From assembly GCA_022841665.1 (NCBI GenBank), contig JALHRB010000042.1:1-32312 (forward strand): a stretch of 32,312 nucleotides of DNA, in the 5' to 3' direction. Numbering within the stretch: position 1 is the first letter of the stretch; every line of letters starts with the position of its first letter. Below are positions 15,339 through 23,353 of the stretch, in pieces. Position numbers and translations under genes: made by a program. The notes beneath the pieces were generated by a model. That model ran no database searches, was not told where the DNA came from, and saw nothing but the letters and a program-made list of their open reading frames with translations. Origin of the DNA: Pseudolabrys sp. (GTDB lineage Bacteria; Pseudomonadota; Alphaproteobacteria; Rhizobiales; Xanthobacteraceae).

Positions 15339-16703
15339 ATGAGCCGCACGATCATCAAGGGCGGGTCGATCGTTTCGATGGACCCGAAGATCAAGGACCT
15401 CGCGAAAGGCGACGTGCTGGTCGAGAACGGCGCCATCGCCGCGGTCGCGCCGTCGCTGGCCGCCGACGGCGCCGAGACAATCGACGCCACCGGCATGATC
15501 GTGCTGCCCGGCCTGGTCAACGCGCACGTCCACACCTGGCAGAGCGCGCTGCGCGGCGTCGCCGGCGACTGGACGGTGCCGAAATACATGCAGTCGATGC
15601 ACCGCGGGCTCGCCGGCCACTACCGGCCCGAGGATCTCTACATCGCCAATTTGATGGGTGCCCTCAACCAGCTCAATTCCGGCAGCACCACGCTGGTCGA
15701 CTGGTGCCACAGCAACAAGACGCCCGAGCACACCGACGCCGCCATCCAGGGCCTCACCGAGTCCGGCGCGCGCGCGCTATTTCTGCACGGCTCGCCCAAG
15801 CCCGACCCTAAGCCCGGCCAGAAGCATTTCAGCGAAGTGCCGATGCCGCGCGCCGAGGTGGAGCGGCTGCGCAAGGGCCGCTTCGCCGGTGGCGACGGGC
15901 TGGTCACGCTCGGCCTTGCCATTCTCGGGCCCTATTACTCGACGCGCGCGGTGACGCAGGCCGACTTTCTGCTGGCGCGCGAGTTCGATCTCATCGCCAG
16001 CATGCATGTGGGCGGCGGCACCGGCATGCAGGCGGACGGGTTCGAGCGCCTGCTCGACGAGGACCTGATCGACGCCAGGACCAATATCGTGCACGGCAAC
16101 GACATGAAGCCCGAGGTGATCCGCGCCGTCGCCGGCAAGGGCGCGCAGTTCACCGTCACCGCCGAGGTCGAATTGCAGATGGGCTACGGCGACCCGCTCA
16201 CCGGCATTCTGAACGCCTGCGGCTCGCCGGTGTCGATCGGCTCCGACGTCGAGCCGGCGGCGCGCGGCGACATGTTCAGCGCGATGCGCATCACCTTGCA
16301 GCACGAGCGCAACCGCCGCACGCTCGAAATTCTCGCCGAAACCGGCAACCGGCCGATGGAGATGCCGCTCACCTGCCGCCAGGCGCTCGAATGGGCCACC
16401 ATCAACGGCGCCAAAATGGCGGGCCTCGAAAGCCGCATCGGCTCGCTCACGCCGGGCAAGCAGGCCGACATCCTCATGGTGCGCGCCGACGACCTCAACA
16501 TGTTCCCGGTGACCGATCCGGTCGCGTCGCTCGTGATGCAGGCCGGCGTCGCCAACGTGGATACCGTGCTGGTCGCCGGCCGCGTGGTGAAGCGCAACGG
16601 CAAGCTGCTCTACGCGCAGCTGGCCGAGAAGAAGGCGGCGCTGCAGAAATCGGGCGAGCGCATTCTCACCGATTTCGGCCTGCTGCCGAAGCGCGCGGCA
16701 TAG
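15339..16703 (+). CDS. Metal-dependent amidohydrolase (ATZ/TRZ/SAH-deaminase-like)
   Basis: A 454-residue cytoplasmic hydrolase of the amidohydrolase superfamily, with the small N-terminal beta domain, the TIM barrel and the C-terminal return to the beta domain (IGSLTPGKQADILMV). Metal and catalytic residues are visible: H63 and H65 (NAHVHTW), H223 (SMHVGGG), H252 (VHGND) and D303 (GSDVEP). This set fits the cytosine-deaminase-like/ATZ-TRZ branch, which deaminates or dechlorinates nitrogen heterocycles and includes 5'-methylthioadenosine/S-adenosylhomocysteine deaminase. The precise substrate is not determinable. ATG 15339 has AAGGGA upstream; an in-frame GTG at 15282 lacks support. It is the last high-G+C gene before the accessory block. 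Confidence 0.9.
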   Translation: MSRTIIKGGSIVSMDPKIKDLAKGDVLVENGAIAAVAPSLAADGAETIDATGMIVLPGLVNAHVHTWQSALRGVAGDWTVPKYMQSMHRGLAGHYRPEDLYIANLMGALNQLNSGSTTLVDWCHSNKTPEHTDAAIQGLTESGARALFLHGSPKPDPKPGQKHFSEVPMPRAEVERLRKGRFAGGDGLVTLGLAILGPYYSTRAVTQADFLLAREFDLIASMHVGGGTGMQADGFERLLDEDLIDARTNIVHGNDMKPEVIRAVAGKGAQFTVTAEVELQMGYGDPLTGILNACGSPVSIGSDVEPAARGDMFSAMRITLQHERNRRTLEILAETGNRPMEMPLTCRQALEWATINGAKMAGLESRIGSLTPGKQADILMVRADDLNMFPVTDPVASLVMQAGVANVDTVLVAGRVVKRNGKLLYAQLAEKKAALQKSGERILTDFGLLPKRAA

Positions 16704-16729
16704 TCGCCGTTTGCAGTCCACGCCACCCA

Positions 16730-16757
16730 TTGCCGCCGATGCGATGGAGTGTAGACT
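16730..16757 (+). promoter_or_regulatory. Putative promoter of the DUF4041-nuclease gene
   Basis: TTGCCG (16730-16735), a 16-base spacer and TAGACT (16752-16757) lie about 40 bp before the ATG at 16798. The boxes are partial matches to the sigma-70 consensus. It suggests the gene carries its own promoter and does not rely on the amidohydrolase upstream. Confidence 0.4.
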
Positions 16758-16797
16758 TAACCGTTTGCACTCATTGATTGCCAGCGGAGTCAATGTC

Positions 16798-18135
16798 ATG
16801 GCAGTACCAAACGAACAAAAAGTCTACGCGCCATCAACTATTCCGTGGTTCGGCGCGCGTAGTATGGCGCGCAAGCTCGCGGCCGAAGTCGAGCAACTGC
16901 GTGCCCAGCGCGATGCCGCGCGAAATCACCTCGAAAGGCTTGGCGCGTTGCCTATTCTCCAGCTTGAGGCTCGGCGACTCGAGCTTGAGAACGAGGTCAA
17001 AGAGCAAACGACGCGAATCGCCCGGGGGTGGGCCGAAGGAGCCGCCGGGTTAACGGCTCTAAAAAAGCAAATTGAGGAAGCTCGCCGAGAACTAGTGACC
17101 ACGGAAGATTCAGCGCTTCTGCAGGAGGCCGGCGTTTACCGATATCGGCATCCTTTGACCGATGCTGTCGCCTATGAAAGCGCGTTGGCTAAGATTGAAG
17201 ATGCCATCAAGGGCATGAATCGAAAGGAGGGAGGTGCCGTTCTCGCAACTACGAATTGGACAGTGAACGGCTCAGCGGCAGAAGGTCGCGCGATGGTTCG
17301 CGATTTTTCAAAATTGATGCTCCGCGCATTCAACGCTGAAGCTGACAATCTCGTTCGTGCGTTAAAGCCCTATAAATTAGATGCCGCGACTGATCGCTTG
17401 GTGAAGGTTTCTGAAACCATCGCGAAATTAGGAAAAACGATGGATATTCGGATTTCCAGTTCATATCTTCTACTACGCATCCAAGAGCTTTCACTAACTG
17501 CTGATTTCTTACAAAAGAAAGAGGAAGAAAGGGAGGTTGAGCGACAAGAAAGAGAGCGCTTGCGCGAGGAACGTAAAGTACAACAGGAAATCGAGCGCGA
17601 GCGCGCGCGGCTAGAAAAGGAACGTCAACATCACGCGAACGCTCTTGACGCTCTGATAGCAAAAGGCGACTCGGAAGGCGCTGAGCGACTGCGTGCGCAG
17701 CTGGATGAAATTGATCGCAATATTCAAAGTGTTGATTACCGCGCGGCAAATGTTAGAGCAGGCTATGTCTACCTGATCTCCAACATTGGATCTTTTGGAG
17801 AAAAGATGGTCAAAGTGGGCATGACTCGCCGACTGGACCCAATGGATAGAATACGCGAACTGAGCGACGCGTCTGTACCGTTCAATTTTGATGTTCACGC
17901 GCTTTTTTTCTCAAAAGACGCTGTCGGTATTGAAGCGGCAATGCACGAGCGATTGGCAGGTGTTCGCGTAAATATTGTCAATCGCCGTCGAGAATTTTTC
18001 CGGGCGACTCCGGTTGAAGTGAAAAAACAGCTGAGCGAGCTTGCCGGCGAGCTTCTACAATTCCAGGAAGAGCCAGAGGCACTTGAGTATCGGCAGTGCC
18101 TTCGCGAGCAAGCACAGGGTCGGCTACAAAGCTAA
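16798..18135 (+). CDS. DUF4041 / GIY-YIG nuclease protein (SNIPE-like anti-phage candidate)
   Basis: A 445-residue protein in three parts. Residues about 20-105 are coiled coil (Glu/Arg/Leu-rich). Residues about 112-300 are the DUF4041 domain: GVYRYRHPLTDAVAYESAL, NWTVNGSAAEGRAM, KLMLRAFNAEADNL, then a long charged helix. Residues 320-405 are a GIY-YIG nuclease of the T5orf172/MUG113 type: GYVYLI (G322-I327), KVGMTRR (K339-R345), the HE pair in AAMHERL (H383, E384) and NRRREFF (N395, E399). The same domain pair occurs in SNIPE, a membrane-bound nuclease reported to cut phage DNA during injection. Here no transmembrane helix is visible at the N terminus, so recruitment to the entry site would need another route. 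ATG 16798 follows GGAG at suitable spacing. G+C is lower than neighbours (29 of 60 bases in 17341-17400). Defence is inferred. Confidence 0.88.
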   Translation: MAVPNEQKVYAPSTIPWFGARSMARKLAAEVEQLRAQRDAARNHLERLGALPILQLEARRLELENEVKEQTTRIARGWAEGAAGLTALKKQIEEARRELVTTEDSALLQEAGVYRYRHPLTDAVAYESALAKIEDAIKGMNRKEGGAVLATTNWTVNGSAAEGRAMVRDFSKLMLRAFNAEADNLVRALKPYKLDAATDRLVKVSETIAKLGKTMDIRISSSYLLLRIQELSLTADFLQKKEEEREVERQERERLREERKVQQEIERERARLEKERQHHANALDALIAKGDSEGAERLRAQLDEIDRNIQSVDYRAANVRAGYVYLISNIGSFGEKMVKVGMTRRLDPMDRIRELSDASVPFNFDVHALFFSKDAVGIEAAMHERLAGVRVNIVNRRREFFRATPVEVKKQLSELAGELLQFQEEPEALEYRQCLREQAQGRLQS

Positions 18136-19076
18136 TACCTTGGCGTGCCCGGCACGAAGGCGTCGAAGGCGGCCCAGAACTGATTGCGGTAGTGATCCTG
18201 CTCCTGCAGGATTTCATGCTTGGCGCCGGGCAGGATGAGATGGCGGCCGGCGAGCAGGTTCATGCCGAACTGCTCGATCGCCGGCGTCGACACGATCTCG
18301 TCGCGGCCGGCGGCCACCATCAGGATCGGCTGGCGGATTTGTCCGCCGTAGCCGGGATCCTCGAAGCGCTTCATCAGGCGCAGCGCCGCGTCCGCCCAGG
18401 CCACCGTCGGCGCGCCGAGACCGAGCGCGGGCTCTGCCTCCAGCACCGCGCAATTGCGCGCGAAGCGCACCGGGTCCGAGGTGAGCGGATTGCCGATGAA
18501 GTTCTCCTCGCCCTCCGGCTTTTTGTCGCCGCCGGGCACGTAGGCGGTGCCGCCTCCGAAAACGCGCAGCAGGCGCGCGAACGGGCCGGCGACGCGCAGG
18601 AAGCGGCTCGGCGGCAGCGCGATCATCGGCGCCGACAGCACGACGCGCTCGAACCAGCGGCTGCCGTCATGGCAGGCACGGATGGCGACGGCGCCGCCCA
18701 TGGAATGCGCCAGCGCGAAGATCGGCGGCGGGCAGTCCGGCAGCACCACCTGCTCCATCACGGCCTCGAGGTCGGTGCCGTATTCGGAGAAATTGCGCAC
18801 GTAGCCTTTGCGCGGGTCGGAAAGCTTGCGGTCCGACAGGCCCTGCCCGCGCCAGTCAAACGTCGCCACCGCGAAGCCGCGCGCGCGCAGGTCGCGCACC
18901 GTCTCGAAATATTTCTCGATGAATTCGGCGCGGCCCTGCATCACCACCACCGTGCCCTTGCGGCCCGGCGGCGGCGCCCAGCGCGCAAAACGCAGGTTCA
19001 CCCCGTCGAGGGTTTTGACGACGCCGGTGACGACATGGTCGGGCACCGGATTGGCGGGGATGGAGACGAGTTTCAT
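18132..19076 (-). CDS. Alpha/beta hydrolase (lysophospholipase-like)
   Basis: A 314-residue alpha/beta hydrolase of the serine aminopeptidase S33/monoglyceride-lipase type (PldB-like, COG2267). Nucleophile elbow AHSMGGA, an early GQGLSDR motif in FDWRGQGLSDRKL, the Asp in MVAAGRDEIVS and the His in PGAKHEILQE form the triad. No signal peptide is seen. ATG 19076 is used because it starts MKLVSIPANP; an upstream in-frame start at 19145 adds 23 residues of unlikely sequence. Composition is like the core genome, and it sits between two lower-G+C blocks. Its TAG (18132-18134) overlaps the TAA of the convergent nuclease gene (18133-18135) by three bases. Confidence 0.9.
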   Translation of the reverse strand: MKLVSIPANPVPDHVVTGVVKTLDGVNLRFARWAPPPGRKGTVVVMQGRAEFIEKYFETVRDLRARGFAVATFDWRGQGLSDRKLSDPRKGYVRNFSEYGTDLEAVMEQVVLPDCPPPIFALAHSMGGAVAIRACHDGSRWFERVVLSAPMIALPPSRFLRVAGPFARLLRVFGGGTAYVPGGDKKPEGEENFIGNPLTSDPVRFARNCAVLEAEPALGLGAPTVAWADAALRLMKRFEDPGYGGQIRQPILMVAAGRDEIVSTPAIEQFGMNLLAGRHLILPGAKHEILQEQDHYRNQFWAAFDAFVPGTPRY

Positions 19077-19407
19077 GACGCCGGTTGAAGCGCGAAGCGC
19101 GCAGGCTTGCCGCCTTATAGCAGGGTGGCGCGCGCGCTCAATCAAAGGCAGGCAATGCCGGCCCCCGATCTGCCGACTGACGATTAGTAATATTTTTCAA
19201 TATCTTAGAAGTTATTAACCACAATTAAGGCACTCTGCTGCGGTTGAGGGTTGTTCTGTTCGCTTTCTGTTCTATCCTTACACCGCGTACCGCCGACGCA
19301 TTCGTCTCGCGGTCCCCAGCGGGAAGGCGGCTATGATCACTTTGCCATTTCGGGGCAGGCCAAGACGTTGTCGGTCCATTTGAGCGACGGCATGAAGGAC
19401 GACTTTG
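19077..19407 (+). promoter_or_regulatory. AT-rich spacer with the probable promoter of the methyltransferase operon
   Basis: This gap has no gene that I can support. The stretch about 19185-19230 is clearly AT-rich (TAGTAATATTTTTCAATATC and on). A sigma-70-like pair lies at 19251-19256 (TTGTTC) and 19273-19278 (TATCCT) with a 16-base spacer; transcription would begin near 19285 and leave a leader of about 120 nt. The leader contains two tiny open frames of 16 and 7 codons, the second (ATG 19392) overlapping the methyltransferase start. Whether these matter for control is unknown. Confidence 0.4.
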
Positions 19408-22400
19408 GTGAGTGAGGTTGACCGCTGGATCGCTGGGCTCGGGTACAATGAGGTGCCCGGCGCTTTGTTGCTTAAGGATAAGCCGTTACCAGTTGATCAC
19501 CCTTTCGCTTCTGAAGTCGAAGCGATGTTCAACGTAGCTGGCGACGTCGGTGCCTCTGCTGTGTTGTGTATCGATCGGGTGCCGACAGTTTGTCTTGTCG
19601 ATGCTGCGCACCTTAGCGGGACCAAGCAAGCACAGATTAGCCAAGTCCGCCGATTCTGTGAGCGGCTTTGGAATCAGAACCTCGCTCGAATTGTCCTTGT
19701 TGCTCATGAGCAGAGTTTGGAAGCTTGGTCCGTCGATGATCCTGAGGCAGCCCGTGAAAGCATTTCATCAACGGCCACCGACGATCTTTCTGACTTTTCC
19801 TTTCAGGGGTTGCTGAGCGGTGAGGTCTTAAAGAATCGGTCGACCTGGTTCGATCCTCACAAACGGGTAGACAAAACACTGCTCGATAATGTCGGCGTGC
19901 TCGTTAAGAAACTCACGGGCCCCGTGCCAGCAAACATGGCACGGGAGATAACTGCCTCAGTAATTTTCGTTGCGTATCTGGAGGATCGAGGCATCGTCAC
20001 CGATGCATATCGAGAAAGCCGACGCGTGTCGGCTCTTATCGAGCTTTTGGAAAAAGCCGACACTGATGGCATTGAAAGATTGTTCGGTCAGCTACAAAAG
20101 GACTTTAATGGCGATTTTCTAGCGCCAGACGCACAAAAAGTTCGGATGTGGAAGGCCTTGCCGCCATCAGCGTTTGGCGACTTACATCAGTTCCTGCGGC
20201 GGACAGTACTTCGTTCCGGACAAACGGATTTTTGGCGGTACAACTTCGCGCAAATTCCTATTGAGTTGATCGCTGGCATTTATGAAACCTTTTTAGGTCA
20301 AAAGGCCGAGGCCGAAACAGTCGCCAACAGCAACGCAACAGGAAAGCGCAAACAGGGGGCCTACTACACACCGCGCTTGCTTTCCGACTGGGTTGTAGAA
20401 CAAGCGCTAGAGGGACTCGACCCACTCAAGCAGCGGATTTTTGATGGAGCCTGTGGTTCGGGAATGTTGCTGACGGCAGCATTCCGGCGGCTCATGCGCG
20501 CTCAACGCTCAACAACAAAGCCAATATCTGTCGGTGAGGAAATCACCGATTTTTCTCTCCGCTGCAACCTTCTTCTTGGACATATCTTCGGAAACGATAT
20601 TGACGATGATGCGCGCAGATTGACTGCGTTTAGTCTTTATCTCGCTTTGCTGTCTGATCTCGCGCCCCGAGATTTGGAATTGCTGCGGCAGGGCGGCCAC
20701 AAACTGCCCTCTCTTAAAAAAAACATACGCAGCAATGGCTACGGAAATTTCTTTAGCGACAAGAGCGAGGCGCTGAACAAGGGACAGTACACAGTATTTA
20801 TCTCGAATCCGCCGTGGCGAGAAATGCCCCCGGGTGATCCCGAAACGCTGGTGGTTGAAGCTTGGGCGAAGCGCCAGCCAACACCGGTCTATTGGCCGAA
20901 GAGTCAAATCGCTGCCGCATTTGCATTGGCCGCAGCCGATTCACTAACCAACACTGGCCGCGTTGCTATGGTGCTACCGATCAGCCTGTTTATTTCTACG
21001 GAGCCCAGCACGCGCCGCTTCCGCGCAAACCTGCTGTCGCGATACAAGATCGAACGCATTACTAATTTTGCCGATATGCGTCGCCTTATCTTCGTGGATG
21101 CGGACCATCCATTTGTAGTGATGCTTGCTACTCGTCGGGTGGGGTTGCCGGCGGAGCTTTCAGGAGAACAGTTTGAATACTGGACACCCAAGACGGACAT
21201 ATCGCTTTCTTTGGGGCGCCTTACTTTGCATGGGGCCGATCGCAACGTGTTGGCGGCTTCTGCCCTGATCGATGAAGCCCCACATCTCAGCCTGAGATAC
21301 TGGGGCACTCGTCAGGATTTGGCCCTCCTTGAGCGACTGTGGCAATACGGCACAGTTAGCGAACTACGCTCTGATCACGGCTGGGAAAAGGGCAAAGGAT
21401 TTCACCTGGTTGATAACGACAAGCGAGTGAAGTCGGAACTCCGATCCGTTAAGCCGTCGCGGTGGCTTCGCACGCACAAGTTCTTGCGCGCAATTCGTAT
21501 CCCAAGTGACCTACCGTTTGTCGATAAACTGTGTCTTGAGCGTTTTCCGTATGATGAAATTGCCCGTGAGGGCGATGAGCTTCGGCGCAACTTCAAGGGC
21601 CCTCGAGTCATTTGGCCGGATGGTACGCATCCAGAAAAAGGGGTGAAGGCCGCATTTGCGGATGGCGCGTTTAGTTTTCGACACTCCGTGGGTGTACTGT
21701 CTGCGCCCGATACCGAGCTTGGGCGCCTAGAGGCGCGTTTCCTGACGGCATACATGCGGTCGCCCTTGGGGACTTGGCTTTCCTTGCTGCTGAGTCCCTC
21801 CGTCGCTGCTGAACGTCCAAAGCTTCATGTCAAGGAATTGCTAAGCTGGCCATACTGGCCTGCCGCTAAACATCCTCAGCCTAAAAAAGCCCTCGCAATT
21901 TTGAAGAAGGTTGATCGCCTCTTCTCAGCGATCGAAAGAGCAGGATCTTTAAATCAGCGTCGAAAGTATGCTGATAGAAAATCCGAATTGGACGCATTGG
22001 TTTTCGAGTATTTCGAGGTGAGAACCGAAGAGCAGATCCTTGTAAATGAGTTGGCGACCTATGCGGGCCCATCGCTTCAACCTGGCAGCTTGAGCTATGA
22101 CATGCTCGTCAAGTCAATGCGAAAACCGCCATCGAGCAGCAATATTGATCGGTACTGCCGACGTCTGGTTTCCGTGCTCGTCGATTGGCGCGACGCCACG
22201 GGAGGGAAGGGTGAGCTTAATGCCGTTCCCTGGACCGCTCGAAGTGTCCCGATTGGCGGCGTGGTCATCACTCGTTCTCAGTCCAAGTCACGTCAGCCCT
22301 CTGCTGCGCGATTGAGAGACGACAGCGTTATTGGAGAACTACTAAACACAGTGACGAAAGCGGTTGACGGGAGTCCGGAACAGTTTTTGACCATTCCGGA

Positions 22401-22542
22401 TGTCATCGCCGTCGAGAGCAATCGCATCATTATCGTAAAGCCGCTTGTAACACGATTTTGGCTCGAACGTGCAGCCGTCGAGGATGCAAGTAAGTTGGTT
22501 GCCGAAATCACTGCCATTCGGCATGCGAAAGGCGTTGCATGA
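19408..22542 (+). CDS. Large N6-adenine-type DNA methyltransferase of a restriction-modification-like pair
   Basis: About 1044 residues. The first 310 form an N-terminal region; FCERLWNQNLARIVLVAHE (about 87-105) resembles the WNQ segment before the catalytic domain of large Eco57I/type IIG-like methylases. The methyltransferase core follows: GAYYTP near 318, SAM-binding FDGACGSGML near 346 (motif I), GNDIDDDARRLTAFSLYLAL near 396, and catalytic NPPW near 468 (motif IV), the signature of gamma-class N6-adenine enzymes. The remaining 550 residues should include target recognition (FKGPRVIWPDG, a typical TRD-region segment) and a helical end. GTG 19408 is chosen with AAGGA upstream; TTG 19405 is also possible. 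No intact PD-(D/E)XK motif was seen within it. The downstream nuclease gene overlaps it by ATGA. Lower G+C (28 of 60 in 20521-20580) suggests transfer. Confidence 0.88.
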   Translation: MSEVDRWIAGLGYNEVPGALLLKDKPLPVDHPFASEVEAMFNVAGDVGASAVLCIDRVPTVCLVDAAHLSGTKQAQISQVRRFCERLWNQNLARIVLVAHEQSLEAWSVDDPEAARESISSTATDDLSDFSFQGLLSGEVLKNRSTWFDPHKRVDKTLLDNVGVLVKKLTGPVPANMAREITASVIFVAYLEDRGIVTDAYRESRRVSALIELLEKADTDGIERLFGQLQKDFNGDFLAPDAQKVRMWKALPPSAFGDLHQFLRRTVLRSGQTDFWRYNFAQIPIELIAGIYETFLGQKAEAETVANSNATGKRKQGAYYTPRLLSDWVVEQALEGLDPLKQRIFDGACGSGMLLTAAFRRLMRAQRSTTKPISVGEEITDFSLRCNLLLGHIFGNDIDDDARRLTAFSLYLALLSDLAPRDLELLRQGGHKLPSLKKNIRSNGYGNFFSDKSEALNKGQYTVFISNPPWREMPPGDPETLVVEAWAKRQPTPVYWPKSQIAAAFALAAADSLTNTGRVAMVLPISLFISTEPSTRRFRANLLSRYKIERITNFADMRRLIFVDADHPFVVMLATRRVGLPAELSGEQFEYWTPKTDISLSLGRLTLHGADRNVLAASALIDEAPHLSLRYWGTRQDLALLERLWQYGTVSELRSDHGWEKGKGFHLVDNDKRVKSELRSVKPSRWLRTHKFLRAIRIPSDLPFVDKLCLERFPYDEIAREGDELRRNFKGPRVIWPDGTHPEKGVKAAFADGAFSFRHSVGVLSAPDTELGRLEARFLTAYMRSPLGTWLSLLLSPSVAAERPKLHVKELLSWPYWPAAKHPQPKKALAILKKVDRLFSAIERAGSLNQRRKYADRKSELDALVFEYFEVRTEEQILVNELATYAGPSLQPGSLSYDMLVKSMRKPPSSSNIDRYCRRLVSVLVDWRDATGGKGELNAVPWTARSVPIGGVVITRSQSKSRQPSAARLRDDSVIGELLNTVTKAVDGSPEQFLTIPDVIAVESNRIIIVKPLVTRFWLERAAVEDASKLVAEITAIRHAKGVA

Positions 22543-23198
22543 GCAACGTCAAAGGCCTAACCGCCAATAGCCCATTTATTGACTTGGTCGGCGAGCTCCC
22601 GATCGCAACGATGCTTAGCTATCTTCATGAATCATGGCTGGCATATGCAGATTGCGACAAAGAGTCAGAGCCGTCCTTCCAAAAGCGTAAGGAGCCGCAG
22701 CTTACGCAAGCACTGGCAGCCCATTTGCGTCAGCGACAGGATGCTGGGGAGCAGCCTTTTGTTGGGGATTTCTTCGGCGAGTTAGAGGATTACGTGCTCG
22801 ACAAAAATGGGCTGCCTAAATGCGTCGGGCGCACGGACATTGAGTGGCGTCTTCACGGCGTCCCGGCCTTTGTCGTGGAGTTCAAGGTACTGGATGGTAA
22901 GAAAACGCGGCGCGATCAATATCTGCACGATGGAGTTATGAGGTTTGTCATTGGGCGCTACGCCAGCAAGGCCATGGTCGGTGCCATGTTTGCGTTGCTG
23001 CGCAAGGCCGCAACAAAAGATCAGGGCCTGCTTCTCGCTGAATTTGAAACGAACGGCGCAAGTCTGCACTGCACTGGTATAAAAAAGAGTTCAGAACTTT
23101 TGCCGAGTATTGCAGCGTTTGACACTGCTCACCAACGAAACGCACCCCACGTAACGCCATTTTATCTCGCGCATTTGTTCGTTTCTCTGCCCTCTTAA
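22539..23198 (+). CDS. PD-(D/E)XK nuclease-like partner of the methyltransferase
   Basis: A 219-residue protein with no name that I recognise. It shows the core of a restriction-endonuclease-like fold: an N-terminal helix with Glu (KEPQLTQALAAHL, E52), then D100 in GRTDIEWRL, a strand with E114-F-K116 in AFVVEFKVL, and a following helix with Gln (RRDQYLHDGVMRF, Q127). The D...E-x-K order and the spacing of 14 residues between D100 and E114 are typical. The ATG overlaps the stop of the methyltransferase gene (ATGA at 22539-22542), so the two are co-translated and probably made in fixed ratio. It is most likely the DNA-cutting subunit of a modification-dependent or modification-blocked defence system. 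Function is inferred from motif and context. Confidence 0.8.
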   Translation: MSNVKGLTANSPFIDLVGELPIATMLSYLHESWLAYADCDKESEPSFQKRKEPQLTQALAAHLRQRQDAGEQPFVGDFFGELEDYVLDKNGLPKCVGRTDIEWRLHGVPAFVVEFKVLDGKKTRRDQYLHDGVMRFVIGRYASKAMVGAMFALLRKAATKDQGLLLAEFETNGASLHCTGIKKSSELLPSIAAFDTAHQRNAPHVTPFYLAHLFVSLPS

Positions 23199-23293
23199 AA
23201 ATCCAATGCCGCGTCGAGCCGCTCTAGCGAACGGCCGCGCCTAGCGACGTTAATTTGTTGTTTTTCAATGACTTATGGACAGAAAACGTAGCC

Positions 23294-23321
23294 CTTGCGC
23301 GGCCGAAAAGCGCCCCCATAT
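23294..23321 (+). promoter_or_regulatory. Heat-shock (RpoH, sigma-32) promoter of the hsp20 gene
   Basis: CTTGCG at 23294-23299 (inside CCCTTG), a 14-base spacer and CCCCATAT at 23314-23321 match the sigma-32 consensus CTTGAA-N13-15-CCCCATNT closely. Transcription would begin near 23328, leaving an untranslated leader of about 87 nt that contains the thermometer structure. Confidence 0.65.
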
Positions 23322-23353
23322 CAATTCCGCGCAGGCCAATGACGGCTGCGCAA

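Noticed and set aside
18096-19088. A 330-codon plus-strand frame overlapping the alpha/beta hydrolase
   Set aside because: It is opposite a gene with an intact catalytic triad; its own translation shows no domain.
19215-19228. A CtrA-like box (TTAA...TTAA) before the methyltransferase operon
   Set aside because: The gap between the TTAA halves is six bases, not the seven of the CtrA consensus, and AT-rich acquired DNA gives such matches by chance.
19408-23198. Assignment as BREX, DISARM or a type I restriction system
   Set aside because: There is no helicase, PglZ-like phosphatase, specificity subunit or ATPase beside the two genes, so these labels are not supported.
16704-23230. A mobile element or prophage carrying the accessory genes
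   Set aside because: No integrase, transposase, terminal inverted repeats or clear target duplication was found by eye, and a core gene interrupts the block.
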